Positions 8,732 to 17,727 are shown, numbered from the stretch's first letter. The stretch is DNA of 64,000 nt from Bosea sp. OAE506 (GCF_040546595.1 NZ_JBEPOB010000001.1:627501-691500); one strand, 5' to 3'. A program made the numbers and translations. The notes: generated from the letters alone by a model not told the origin.

Positions 8732-9544
8732 ATGAGCGAGGCAAGCAGCGCGGTCGCCCGCTACGGCGTGCGCGAACAGATCGAGGTTGCCAGCGCGACC
8801 GACGAGGCCGTCGAGTCGCTGCGGCTCCTGGGCTATGCCGTGCTTGACGGGGGCTACTCCACGGCCGAGCTCGATGCCTTCTCGTCGGCGTTCGACGAAG
8901 CCCATGCGGGTCTGGTCTCGCGTTACGGTCTGGATCATCTGACCGCGATCGATGAACACAACACGATCCGGGCGATGCTGAGCACGCACAGCGCTTTCAT
9001 CGCACTGGCCTCCAATCGGCCCGTTCTCGAGGTCTGTCGCCGGCTGATCGGGGGCGCCATCGTCCTCAACCAGCAGAACGGCATCGTCAACCCGGCCAAC
9101 AACCAGCGCTACAACCAGGGCTCCTACCATCGCGATCTGCCTTACCAGCATTTCGTGTCGTCACGGCCACTGGCGATCAATGCGCTCTTCTGCCTCGATG
9201 CCTTCACACCCGACAACGGCGCCACGCGCGTCTTGCCGGCGACGCACAAGCAGGAAGCCTTCCCGTCGGATCACATGATCCAGGCGATCGAGACGAAGGT
9301 TACGGCGCCACGCGGCAGCTTCATCCTGCTCGACTGCATGACCTATCATTCCGGCGGCGCGAACCGGACGGCGGCACGGCGGCGGGCGGTCAATCACGTC
9401 TACACGATCCCGCTGCTCAAGCAGCAGATCTCGCTCCCGGACCTGCTCGGCGATGACTTCACCGGCGATGAGGAGCTGAGAAAGCTGCTTGGCTATCCCT
9501 ACAGGACGCCGACCGACTTGAGTGCGTATTACAAGAGCAGATGA
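8732..9544 (+). CDS. Phytanoyl-CoA dioxygenase (PhyH) family Fe(II)/2-oxoglutarate oxygenase
   Basis: This 270-residue protein has the facial triad of non-haem Fe(II)/2OG oxygenases: HRD at 133-135 (HxD) and the distal His206 in TYHSGG, followed by Arg212, which would bind 2-oxoglutarate. Start ATG 8732 is set by a near-perfect AAGGAGG six bases upstream; an in-frame upstream ATG at 8708 lacks one. PhyH proteins hydroxylate or otherwise oxidise small molecules; members inside glycan loci probably act on a sugar, acyl chain or amino-acid substituent. The stop codon lies ten bases before the start of the membrane glycosyltransferase-like gene, so the two are co-transcribed. Substrate is unknown. 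Confidence 0.85.
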   Translation: MSEASSAVARYGVREQIEVASATDEAVESLRLLGYAVLDGGYSTAELDAFSSAFDEAHAGLVSRYGLDHLTAIDEHNTIRAMLSTHSAFIALASNRPVLEVCRRLIGGAIVLNQQNGIVNPANNQRYNQGSYHRDLPYQHFVSSRPLAINALFCLDAFTPDNGATRVLPATHKQEAFPSDHMIQAIETKVTAPRGSFILLDCMTYHSGGANRTAARRRAVNHVYTIPLLKQQISLPDLLGDDFTGDEELRKLLGYPYRTPTDLSAYYKSR

Positions 9545-9554
9545 ACAGAAGCCG

Positions 9555-11528
9555 ATGAGTTCCAGGAGCGGGTTGAGTGTTTCAGTCTATGGATGCCTGC
9601 TGGCATTCGCAGCTATGCTGCTGGTCTGGGGCCCGTTCCAGCCCTATCCGCCGATCGGCTGGGTCGACCCGCAACTCTACATCAACTGGTTTCTGACGCC
9701 TGCAGAGAACTATCTTTACCGCGGTACGGACTATCACGGCGCGCGCCTGGCTGTTGTCGTGCCGGGCGCGATCCTCTACCGGCTGCTTGAACCGCTCTCG
9801 GCGCAGGTGGCCTTCGTCGGCCTGTTTTACCTCACGGCGGTCACTGCGATTTACAGGATCGCCGGCGAGACACTTTCGACACCTAGCCTTCGCCTGGCGA
9901 TCACCGCCATATTGGCCGGCAATCCGCTTTTCGTCGCCGCCTTCGCGCGCGGCTATGTCGATGGCCCTGCCATCGCGCTCGGACTGTTGGCGACTGCCCT
10001 GATTTTCACGGGCTTTCGCGGCGACAGGCGCTCGGCCTTCGTCGCGGCCGGGGCCAGCGCGTTTGCCGCGATCGCTGCTCATCCCTTTGGCGGCGGCATT
10101 GCAGGCGCGACGGCTGCCGTTCTGATCCTGAGTGCGCCAGCGCGCCTGCCGCGTCTCGTCGCCTTTGCCGCGGGCGCCATCGCAATGGCCGCGGCTCTTT
10201 CGATCGGCGGCTACGCTTTGGGCCTGCCTTTGACATTCATGCTGAGCGTCGCCTCGGATATCGCCATGTCGTTTCAGCGCGATGGACAGGCTTTCCTGAC
10301 GCCGCTGTCGTCCTGGGCCCCCTCGACGCCGCGGCTTGTTGTCCCACCGCTGGTCGCGGTACTGATCGCCATCGGTTGGTCGACGCGCTCGCGTGATCGT
10401 CCGACGACAACTCTGCTTCTCAGCGCACTGGTTCCCTTGGCACTGTTTTGCGCCACTGCGCTGCTGTCGAGTTTCGTCATCCAGCATGCCTTCTACGCGA
10501 GCTATATTCAGATCGCTCTCGTGCCTGCGGCCGTCTTCGCGATGTCAGCAGCCGAGAGGCTCGCTCCCGGCTCACGTCGAGCCATTGCTGGGTTCGTCGT
10601 GGCGATGGGCGCTGCCGTGATGCTGGTCGGGCTCGCCATCCCGCAGTCCGTGCGCACCGACCCTTTCGCGCTGACGGTCATCTGGCTGCTGCTCGGGCTC
10701 GGATTGGTCGCCATAGCGGGGCTTTTGCTGGCAGCACGCCCGGTCCCCGCTTTGACGCTCGCAACCTGTCTTCTGGGTCTGGCTGGAACCGCGAATGGCG
10801 ATACGGCAAGCGTGATGAAGCTGCCGGGCGGGGCGGATTTCAGGAGCCAGCACCAGCTTCTTGCAGATCTTCACGCAGTTCTGATCCAAAGCGGGGTCGA
10901 GAGGAGCAACTATACAGTCTGGTTTGGTCGACAGGACTTCACGCCGAGACCGACCCGGGCCGCAAACTCCACATGGACGCTGAGTTTCCAGAACCAGCCA
11001 TACCAGTTCAACGGCCTGGATTCTCTGGCGGGTTCACTCGGCTGGAGCAAAGTCTGGTTCGGACCGGCGCTTCCGCAGATCACGGCCGAGACCTACAGGC
11101 TCGCGGCCCTGCTCACGCAGGCGAGACGGCCGCTGGTCGCGCTTTGCGCCAATCCGAGCGTCTGCGAGGATGGACTTCGCAACCTACGCGATATCGGGGT
11201 TGCGGTGGAGATCAATCGGCGTCTGACGCTCAGTGGCGGAAAGTCGCCTGACGTAGCCGTCGTCCTCGCGGAGGTTCTTGTCCCATCGAATGATTCGCCG
11301 CCGATGACGGTCATCCTGGCTGCGCTGCGCGAGGGTCTTTTGGGAGGTCCTGCGGCTGGTGCCGTGACCCGTGGCGAGCTCACCGTCGCGCGGGTCCTCA
11401 CCGTGACCTGTACGCAGACGGCCGCGCCGCGATGCGATGTCGCCTATCTGTTGTCGACAGGCGAACAGGCATCGACCGTCATTCTCTTCAGGCGACAGGG
11501 GGCCCTATGGCGTATGGTGTCTCAATGA
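9555..11528 (+). CDS. Multi-pass membrane protein, probable GT-C fold glycosyltransferase
   Basis: The 657-residue protein starts with a membrane helix (YGCLLAFAAMLLVWGPF) and then a loop carrying GWVDPQLYINWF and YHGARLAVVVPG, resembling the Asp-bearing first periplasmic loop of GT-C enzymes that use polyprenyl-phosphate sugars. About ten to eleven hydrophobic segments follow to residue ~420; the last 230 residues are soluble and probably periplasmic, with NYTVWFGRQ and cysteines in the C-terminal part (LCANPSVCEDG, VTCTQTAAPRCDV). I chose ATG 9555; an in-frame ATG at 9522 would overlap the dioxygenase gene. No close family name is certain. The likely role, inferred from the fold and the GtrB-like partner at 13552, is transfer of a sugar to a glycan outside the cytoplasm. 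Confidence 0.7.
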   Translation: MSSRSGLSVSVYGCLLAFAAMLLVWGPFQPYPPIGWVDPQLYINWFLTPAENYLYRGTDYHGARLAVVVPGAILYRLLEPLSAQVAFVGLFYLTAVTAIYRIAGETLSTPSLRLAITAILAGNPLFVAAFARGYVDGPAIALGLLATALIFTGFRGDRRSAFVAAGASAFAAIAAHPFGGGIAGATAAVLILSAPARLPRLVAFAAGAIAMAAALSIGGYALGLPLTFMLSVASDIAMSFQRDGQAFLTPLSSWAPSTPRLVVPPLVAVLIAIGWSTRSRDRPTTTLLLSALVPLALFCATALLSSFVIQHAFYASYIQIALVPAAVFAMSAAERLAPGSRRAIAGFVVAMGAAVMLVGLAIPQSVRTDPFALTVIWLLLGLGLVAIAGLLLAARPVPALTLATCLLGLAGTANGDTASVMKLPGGADFRSQHQLLADLHAVLIQSGVERSNYTVWFGRQDFTPRPTRAANSTWTLSFQNQPYQFNGLDSLAGSLGWSKVWFGPALPQITAETYRLAALLTQARRPLVALCANPSVCEDGLRNLRDIGVAVEINRRLTLSGGKSPDVAVVLAEVLVPSNDSPPMTVILAALREGLLGGPAAGAVTRGELTVARVLTVTCTQTAAPRCDVAYLLSTGEQASTVILFRRQGALWRMVSQ

Positions 11529-11601
11529 GCCGCCACTTGCGCAACAGGATCGCAGGACGGGCGCTGACACCTGCCTCGACCCGCAGTTCAGGTGTCGCGA
11601 C

Positions 11602-12783
11602 ATGATACCGCGCTATGCGCCCAACTACGGCGTGCTCGACCTTGTCCGTTCGTTCGGCACCGGCGAAACCCCGGGACCGCGCGTTGCCGAAGTGGCAGTC
11701 AGACTGCAAGCGATCCTGCAGCGCGAGCATGTCGTCCCCACGGCGTCAGGCCGGGGAGCACTCTGGTTGTTGCTGCTCGCGCTCGACGAGATCGGCGTCT
11801 CCGGCCGCGTGATCATCCCTGGCTACACATGCAATGCCGTTCACGACGCCGCTGTTCTGGCCGGCCGTGAGGTTGTCACCATCGATCACGACGCGGGTGA
11901 CATAAACATGTCCGCACAAGCACTTGAGGGACGGATCGCAGAACGCGACATCGTTGTGGCCACGCACCAGTATGGCTATCCGTGCGATATCGAAGGTATT
12001 GTCGATGTTGCAACGCGAGCCGGCGCCATTGTGATCGAGGATATTGCCGCGGCATTTCAGGGCACGATCGGCGGTAGGCCGATGGGCAGTTTTGGCATGG
12101 CGTGCTTTGGCTCGTTCGACGGCTCGAAGCTTTTGAACGTCCCACCAAAAGGCGGGTTCGTCGGCACTGACGACCGCGCTCTGGCTATGGCCGTCAAGCG
12201 TGTCGCCGCGAGCCGATTGGCAGCCTATTCGTTCGGCGAAAGGCTCGTGGCCCTGTTGGCGGCTGCAGCGCTGGTCGTCGGGACGACGCCGTTCCTGTAC
12301 CGGTTGTTCTATAACCTCAATTTTACCTGGAAGGGGCGGGTCACTGCGGAGACTGCGTCGGTCGCGCCGCGACTGAACGGCTATTATGTGAAGTGGTTCG
12401 CCGAGTGGCAGGCAACGATTCTTTCGCGCGAGCTCGACAGACTGGAAGAGGTAAAGTCACGCCGGGCCTCCATCATGAGCCGTTACCGAAAGTCATTGGC
12501 CTCGACGTCGACGATCGATGTCTGGACCGGGAAAGTCGATGACATCGGAACGGTTATTCGGTTTCCGATCTTTGTCGCGAACGACAAGATCGCATTTCAC
12601 CATCAGCTTGCTGAACTTGGGGTCGATACCGGCTTCAGTTTCACTCATTTGGCGACAGACCGGGATTCACGCAATGCTTGGGCCGTGGCAGACTCGGTTT
12701 TGAACCTGCCGACGTCGCCAAAGTTGAGCGATAGCGATGTCGATCGCGTGGTCGCTGCTGTCAAAAAGCTTTCCGGAGCCTGA
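11602..12783 (+). CDS. Divergent DegT/DnrJ/EryC1-type PLP-dependent aminotransferase
   Basis: The 393-residue protein has the DegT fold landmarks: TASGRGALWLLLLAL (cofactor phosphate region), RVIIPGYTCNAVHDA, VIEDIAAAFQG with Asp147, and the PLP-lysine segment FDGSKLLNVPPKGGF with Lys176. It departs from the family after that: a strongly hydrophobic stretch at 214-237 (LVALLAAAALVVGTTPFLYRLFY) replaces the usual loop, and the common N-x-R substrate-site motif is not evident. Start ATG 11602 has AGGTG seven bases upstream; the longer open frame begins inside the previous gene. It presumably aminates a keto sugar, but the hydrophobic insert suggests membrane association or a lipid-like substrate. 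The methyltransferase start follows its stop by one base. Confidence 0.75.
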   Translation: MIPRYAPNYGVLDLVRSFGTGETPGPRVAEVAVRLQAILQREHVVPTASGRGALWLLLLALDEIGVSGRVIIPGYTCNAVHDAAVLAGREVVTIDHDAGDINMSAQALEGRIAERDIVVATHQYGYPCDIEGIVDVATRAGAIVIEDIAAAFQGTIGGRPMGSFGMACFGSFDGSKLLNVPPKGGFVGTDDRALAMAVKRVAASRLAAYSFGERLVALLAAAALVVGTTPFLYRLFYNLNFTWKGRVTAETASVAPRLNGYYVKWFAEWQATILSRELDRLEEVKSRRASIMSRYRKSLASTSTIDVWTGKVDDIGTVIRFPIFVANDKIAFHHQLAELGVDTGFSFTHLATDRDSRNAWAVADSVLNLPTSPKLSDSDVDRVVAAVKKLSGA

Positions 12784-12784
12784 A

Positions 12785-13555
12785 ATGGTCGCTATCCTCG
12801 AGATGTTGCGTAATCGTCGGAAGCGCAAGGACGTCTACAGTTCGCCCGAATTCTGGGATGGCAAAGCCGGTCACTATTCGGACAGCGCCATCTCGATGTT
12901 TACCAACCGCCGCTATAACGCGTTGATCGAAATCGATCAATTTGCGTTTATCGACAGTGTTCTGGGCAATATCAGCGGCGCTCATGTGCTGGATGTTGGT
13001 GCTGGGACGGGGCGCCTGTCTCGCCATCTTGCCCGTCAGGGCGCCAATGTCGGCAGCTTCGATTTTGCAGCGGCCGTTGTCGAGATTGCCAGGAGGCTGA
13101 ACGGCGCCTTGCCGATCGAGGCGAAGGTCATGTCTGTTTTCGACCTCGACGAGGTGGAAGCCTTCGATCACGCGGCCGTGCTGGGATGCCTCTCGGCTGC
13201 TTGCAAGGACAGGGGTGACCTTGAAACGGCGGCTGAGCGTCTTTACAAGGCTGTCCGTCCCGGCGCCCGCGTAGCCATCATCGAACCGTTCCATCAAGGC
13301 CATCTCCATCGTGTCCTGGACATGCCGCTGAACGATGTTCTGGATGTATTTCGCGCGGCCGGCTTCGCTGTAACACATCGCGCCGAACTGCATTTCTGGC
13401 CGGTGCGGCTGTTCCTTGCTCCCGTGGAGTGGCCCGGCTTCATCACGCGGGCGCTCTATCATGTCGGCGAGGCGATTCTGCGCATTGCGCCGGCCAGACA
13501 GCAATGGGGCGACTACAAGGGTATCGGTTTGGTCCGACAGGACGCCCCAAGGTGA
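12785..13555 (+). CDS. Class I SAM-dependent methyltransferase
   Basis: The 256-residue protein has a central Rossmann core: HVLDVGAGTGRLS (motif I, about residues 62-74), GSFDFAA for the acidic ribose-binding residue, and VRPGARVAIIEPFH near motif III. Start ATG 12785 lies one base after the preceding stop codon with CGGAG about eight bases upstream; an in-frame upstream ATG at 12737 would overlap that gene by 47 bases. The C-terminal 70 residues include a hydrophobic stretch (FLAPVEWPGFITRALYHVG) consistent with membrane contact. Gene coupling (GTGA overlap with the next gene) places it firmly in the same operon. It probably methylates a sugar or lipid-linked intermediate. Confidence 0.82.
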   Translation: MVAILEMLRNRRKRKDVYSSPEFWDGKAGHYSDSAISMFTNRRYNALIEIDQFAFIDSVLGNISGAHVLDVGAGTGRLSRHLARQGANVGSFDFAAAVVEIARRLNGALPIEAKVMSVFDLDEVEAFDHAAVLGCLSAACKDRGDLETAAERLYKAVRPGARVAIIEPFHQGHLHRVLDMPLNDVLDVFRAAGFAVTHRAELHFWPVRLFLAPVEWPGFITRALYHVGEAILRIAPARQQWGDYKGIGLVRQDAPR

Positions 13556-14490
13556 GCGACACGATTGCGGTCCTGATTCCGTGCTACCGCTCAGCCGTCG
13601 CGCTGCCAGTGCTGGTCAATGGCATCGTCGCAGTCCTCGCGCACGGGCCTGATCCTTTCCGGATCGTCCTCGTCGACGATGCCTCACCCGATGATGGGGC
13701 CACCTGGCGTGCGATCGAGGCGCTGCGGGCGCAACATGGTTCGTTCATCCACGGCATCAGGCTGGCCCGGAATGCCGGACAGCATGGCGCCCTGCTCTGC
13801 GCGATGGGCAGCATGGATCGCGATGTCACAATCGTCGTCACGATGGATGACGACGGCCAGCACCGACCCGAGGACATCCCCGCGCTTCTGGCGGCAATCA
13901 GAGCAGGTACCGATCTGGCCATCGGCGCCTATCAGGAAAAGCGCCACGGCCGGTTCCGGAATCTCGGCGGTCAAGTCGTCGACTGGACGCTGCGGCGCTT
14001 GTTTGGACTTCCCAGCAGCTTCTCGTTGACCAGCTTCAGAGCCTGCCGCCGCTTCGTCGTCGATCAGGCACTCGAGCATGACGGCCGCTTCGCTTATCTG
14101 TCCGCCGATTTGCTGTCGGCGACGGATCGACGCGCCAATGTTCCCGTGTCCCATCAGGCGCGCCGGCACGGCACGTCAGGCTATACGCTTGGCCGGTCGC
14201 TGCGACTGGTGCTGAATCTCGTCTTTACCCACTCGCGCCTGCCGACCGGGATCATGCTCGCGATCGCTGCGCTCTCGATGGCGGCAACGATCGCCTCGCT
14301 GGCTTATGTTGTCTGGCTCCGGTTGACGACCGATGGGGTGATCCCGGGATGGGCGAGCCTGATGCTGATGATGGGCGTCCAGTCGACGATGTTGATGTCG
14401 GGCATGGCGATGATCATGCTCTATGTCACGCGGTCGCACCGACTGCTCAGCGGCTCTCGTTCGAAATGGCGCATCGCCGATGAGATCTGA
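13552..14490 (+). CDS. GtrB-like family 2 glycosyltransferase (polyprenyl-phosphate sugar synthase type)
   Basis: The start is GTG 13552, overlapping the previous stop as GTGA, so translation is coupled. The 312-residue product has a GT-A domain (VLIPCYRSAVALP, VDDASPDDG, TMDDDGQHRPED) followed by two membrane helices (about residues 225-250 and 270-295), the layout of GtrB/DPM1 enzymes that load a sugar onto undecaprenyl phosphate on the cytoplasmic face. Such lipid-linked sugars are flipped and used by a GT-C transferase, here plausibly the product at 9555. A GtrA-type flippase gene is not seen nearby. The ATP-grasp gene begins 11 bases before this gene ends. Confidence 0.85.
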   Translation: MSDTIAVLIPCYRSAVALPVLVNGIVAVLAHGPDPFRIVLVDDASPDDGATWRAIEALRAQHGSFIHGIRLARNAGQHGALLCAMGSMDRDVTIVVTMDDDGQHRPEDIPALLAAIRAGTDLAIGAYQEKRHGRFRNLGGQVVDWTLRRLFGLPSSFSLTSFRACRRFVVDQALEHDGRFAYLSADLLSATDRRANVPVSHQARRHGTSGYTLGRSLRLVLNLVFTHSRLPTGIMLAIAALSMAATIASLAYVVWLRLTTDGVIPGWASLMLMMGVQSTMLMSGMAMIMLYVTRSHRLLSGSRSKWRIADEI

Positions 14491-15715
14491 CACGCGGCTC
14501 CGTAACACCACCATTGTCGTGCTGGCTGCCTCCGTGCAGCAGATCCCGTTGATCCTGCGTCTGCAGTCGATGGGTGCGAGAGTGGTGACGATCGACAATC
14601 GTCCGGACAATCCCGGGCACAGATTGGCGGCCGCGACACATGATATCGACCTGCGCGACATCGACCGGGTGCTCGCAGCAGTTCGACAGGAGGGCGCGCA
14701 TGGGATCATCGCCGCGGCGTCCGATGTCGCCGTCGAAACCGCCGCCCATGTGGGACATGCGCTCGGTCTGAGCGCTCCGTCGCCATCGGCGGTGGCCGCG
14801 CTGTTGTCGAAGGCTGCCTTCAGGGCCTTCCAGCATTCTGCCGGGTTGCCTGCACCGCAATGGGCTTTGAAGGACGACGAGCCTCCGGTCGGTCCCTGGA
14901 TCGTCAAGCCGGTTCTCGGGAGCGGGTCGCGTGGTGTCAGGCTGATCGATGACGCGGCGCTTCTGCCGGATGCGCTCGCAAACGCTGCGGCAGCCTCGCT
15001 CGATGGACGCGCGATTGTCGAACAGGCGATCAGCGGATCGCAGCATACGGCCGAGGGCTGGATGCAGGCGGGGCGGGTCGCGGCCGGACTTGTCACCGAT
15101 CGGCTCACGGCGGATGCACCACTGGTGGCGACGCTTGGCCATCGGACGCCAGGATCGCTGTCAGCAGCGCAGGAAGCCGAGGTCCTGGCGGCCGTCGAGC
15201 GTGTCTTCCAGCTGCTGGGCTACGCCGACGGTCCCTTCGACGCCGATATCGTCGTCAACGACCAGGGCCCATTCGTCATCGAAGCGTCGACCCGTGCCGG
15301 CGGAAACGGTCTCATGCAACTCGTCAAGGCATCGACCGGTGTCGACACGATGGAATTGATTGCCCTGCATGCCGTCGGCTTGCTGCCGCAACTGAGCGCA
15401 TGGCGCGCCATGCCGGCTGGCGTCCAGATCCTTGCAAGTCCGCTTGGCGGCACGCTGGATTATGATCCGCACGCGGTCGAGCGGTTACGGAACGAGCAAT
15501 GGGTCGAGGATCTGACGCTCGATGAGGCGCCGGGTGCATCGGTGCAGCCATTTACCGACGGACGCTGCCGGTTCGGCCAGGTCGTCATTTCATGCCGAGA
15601 CGGCGCATCTGTCGCGAACAGGCTGGCAGAGGTCTTCAACCGCCTGGATCTGCAGGTGATGCGTAAGCGGTGTCGCGGCGGCACCTTTGCGGCACGCGGC
15701 GATGGGCGCGGCTGA
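14480..15715 (+). CDS. ATP-grasp domain carboxylate-amine ligase-like protein
   Basis: The 411-residue protein shows the three-part layout of PurK/CPSase-type ATP-grasp enzymes: an N-terminal Rossmann-like domain (TTIVVLAASVQQIPLIL, TIDNRPDNPGH), the ATP-binding lobes (PWIVKPVLGSGSRGV around 146-160) and the metal-binding strand (FDADIVVN, FVIEASTRAGGNG with Glu and Asn ligands). ATP-grasp enzymes make an acyl-phosphate from a carboxylate and join it to an amine or thiol. In this cluster it could attach an amino acid or other acid to the amino group made by the aminotransferase at 11602; that is inference. Start ATG 14480 overlaps the preceding gene by 11 bases. The gene ends about 70 bases before the decayed IS region. 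Confidence 0.82.
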   Translation: MRSDTRLRNTTIVVLAASVQQIPLILRLQSMGARVVTIDNRPDNPGHRLAAATHDIDLRDIDRVLAAVRQEGAHGIIAAASDVAVETAAHVGHALGLSAPSPSAVAALLSKAAFRAFQHSAGLPAPQWALKDDEPPVGPWIVKPVLGSGSRGVRLIDDAALLPDALANAAAASLDGRAIVEQAISGSQHTAEGWMQAGRVAAGLVTDRLTADAPLVATLGHRTPGSLSAAQEAEVLAAVERVFQLLGYADGPFDADIVVNDQGPFVIEASTRAGGNGLMQLVKASTGVDTMELIALHAVGLLPQLSAWRAMPAGVQILASPLGGTLDYDPHAVERLRNEQWVEDLTLDEAPGASVQPFTDGRCRFGQVVISCRDGASVANRLAEVFNRLDLQVMRKRCRGGTFAARGDGRG

Positions 15716-15798
15716 GCAGCATCTTCGCCGCCAGGCTTTTGTCGTCCGTCTGTGACCGGTAGGCGTGTCGGCCCAGACCTCGGGTGTCAAACGGCGCG

Positions 15799-15829
15799 CA
15801 ATATTGCTCCCCAATCTGGAGTGCGCCCC
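15799..15829 (+). repeat. Left imperfect terminal inverted repeat of the IS3-family element
   Basis: The segment pairs with the reverse complement of 16987-17027 through CAANATTG and GGAGTGCG blocks; one base gap is needed in the alignment. Confidence 0.5.
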
Positions 15830-15894
15830 CTGAGGCGGACATTGTGACGACAGGTAATCGACCGGGGAGCTGGGCTTTAGAAGGATGGCAGCCC

Positions 15895-16974
15895 ATGGCC
15901 CGACACCGCACCCATAGCATCGATTTGAAACGCCAGGTGGCACAGGATTACCTGGCCGGCGAGACGCTCCACAGCCTCGCACGCCGGCACGACCAGTCAC
16001 GCAACCTGGTCCGGATCGGAATCCAGAAGTTTGAGGCTGGCGCCTTCGACAACGAGGCAGGCTCTGGAGATCGAGTTCCTAAAGCGGGCTCTGAAGCACG
16101 GACCAAGGCTGAGAAGCGGGACTACATCCGTCGTCACCGGCCCCGCGGCATCTCCGTCGCAGAAGGATGTCGGCTGCTGGGGATCGCGCGCTCGACCTAT
16201 TACGACAAGCCGGCCACCCGCATCGACGATACGGCGCTCGTCGAGACGATGGCGACGATCTCCGACAGCTTCGAGGCATATGGCTACCGCCGGATGCAGG
16301 CAGCACTGCGGCACCGCGGCTTTGTCGTTAATCATAAGAATATCCGACGCCTGATGCGCGAGCATGGTCTTCAGCCGCGTCGGCGTCGGCGCTATATCGC
16401 CACCACCGATGGCGATCACGAACTGCTCATCTTCCCGAACCTGGCAAAGGATATCGTGCCGGATGGGCCGAACCAGCTCTGGGTGGCAGATATCACCTAC
16501 GTCGCGATCACCGCGGGTTTCGTCTGCGTTGCCGTCATGCTCGACGCTTGGTCGCGCATGGTCGTCGGCTATGCCATCGGTCGCTCGATTGACGTCAGGC
16601 TAACGCTGGCCGCCCTGCGGTCCGCCATCGAAAAGCGAAAGCCGCCACCCGGCTGCGTGCATCACACCGACTGCGGGTCGCAATACGCGGCTGGACGCGA
16701 CCGGCAGGCCCTCGCCGAACATAGTTTCGTCGGGTCGATGAAGCGTCGCGGCAATCCATATGATAACGCCAAGGCCGAGAGCTTCATGAAAACGCTCAAG
16801 GTCAAGGCCGTCTATCTGATGGCCTACGAGACCTTCGAGAACGTCGGAGCCGACCTTCCGTGATTCATCGATCAGGTCTACAATGGAAGCCGACTGCACT
16901 CCTCGCTCGGCTATGTCAGCCCGCAGCATTTCGAGGATCAACACGCCTGGCTCACGGTCAAAACCGCAGCCTGA
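15895..16974 (+). pseudogene. IS3-family transposase pseudogene (OrfAB)
   Basis: The N-terminus (MARHRTHSIDLKRQVAQDYL, helix-turn-helix region RRHDQSRNLVR) is an IS3 OrfA. Near 16060 an internal deletion has removed roughly 25 OrfA codons: the next expected block RQALEIEFLKRALKHGPR is still present but in the next frame. The deletion places the OrfA start directly in frame with OrfB, which runs on with the DDE residues in WVADITYV, HHTDCGSQY and AKAESF. OrfB is then cut by TGA at 16861-16863 where an Arg codon (CGA) is expected; the remaining 36 codons ([17 protein letters not shown] onward) stay in frame to a TGA at 16972. Both lesions argue for an inactive element. Confidence 0.85.
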
Positions 16975-17208
16975 TCATGTCTACCCGCAGGGACGCACTC
17001 CAATCGGCGTCCAATCTTGACCCCTGCTAGGCTGAGGCGGTAAGGAGGCGGCGCGAGTCAGGAGAAATGTGCCGAAGGCCAGCTCGAATACCTGCTGCTT
17101 CATAACGGCTCATCATGTTCGAGATCCCTTTGGTACCACAAGGGCGTTGACGATTGGTGACCGCGTCTGCAACGCCAAACACCCAAAAGAACAGAAGGCG
17201 CTGCTTGT

Positions 17209-17704
17209 TTTCCGTCACCCGCATCGAAGCGCTCTTCGACATCGAGCGCGAGATCTACGGCATGGCGGCAGCGCAGCGTCGAGCCGGTCGCCGGGAGCGC
17301 AGCGCTCCGCTCGTCGCTGGGCTCGAGGACTAGATGCGTGAGCATCGCGCGAATCTCTCGCTACCCGCTCCCGTCGCCCAGGCCATGGATTACATGCTCC
17401 GGCGTTGGGACGGCTTCACCCGCATCCTCGACGACGGCCGCGTCTGCTTCACGAACAATGCCGCTGAGCGGGCGTTACGCGGCATCGCGCTCGGCCGCAA
17501 GGCCTGCTCATAGCCGTATCAGACCGCGGCGCCGAGCGCGCAGCCGTCATGTACAGCCTCATCGGCACCGCTAGGCCTAACATCGATCCGCAAGCCTGGC
17601 TCGCAGACGTCCTCGCCCGCATCGCCGAAATCCCGCAGAACCGTCTGAGCGAGCTTTTGCCCTGGAACTGGCGGCACCGCGCCGAGAACCTCAAGGCACC
17701 CTGA
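17209..17704 (+). pseudogene. IS66-family transposase (TnpC) C-terminal remnant
   Basis: Conceptual translation gives recognisable IS66 TnpC pieces: RIEALFDIEREIYGM, RRERSAPLVAGLED, then a TAG where Trp is usual, MREHRANL, DYMLRRWDGFTRILDDGR, TNNAAERALRGIALGRK, and after a frame change near 17505 SDRGAERAAVMYSL and DPQAWLADVLARIAEIP to LLPWNW. The N-terminal two thirds of the ~500-residue transposase are missing. The sequence ends near GGTTAC at 17723-17728, which fits an IS66 right end (IS66 tips read GTAA inward), and GTAAGG at 17040 could be the left tip, but the two tips share only four bases. Confidence 0.75.
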
Positions 17705-17727
17705 CCGCGGCCCTCAGCGGAGGGTTA

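Larger units (their letters stand above)
15785..17027 (+). mobile_element. Decayed IS3-family insertion sequence
   Basis: An imperfect inverted repeat brackets the transposase remnant: left 15799-15829 and right 16987-17027, matching at about 24 of 31 positions when one is reversed and share the core GGAGTGCG. The element lies between the ATP-grasp gene and manB. I found no clear target-site duplication, and the exact tips are uncertain by several bases. Its coding region is broken in two ways (see the transposase entry), so it cannot move by itself. Confidence 0.65.
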
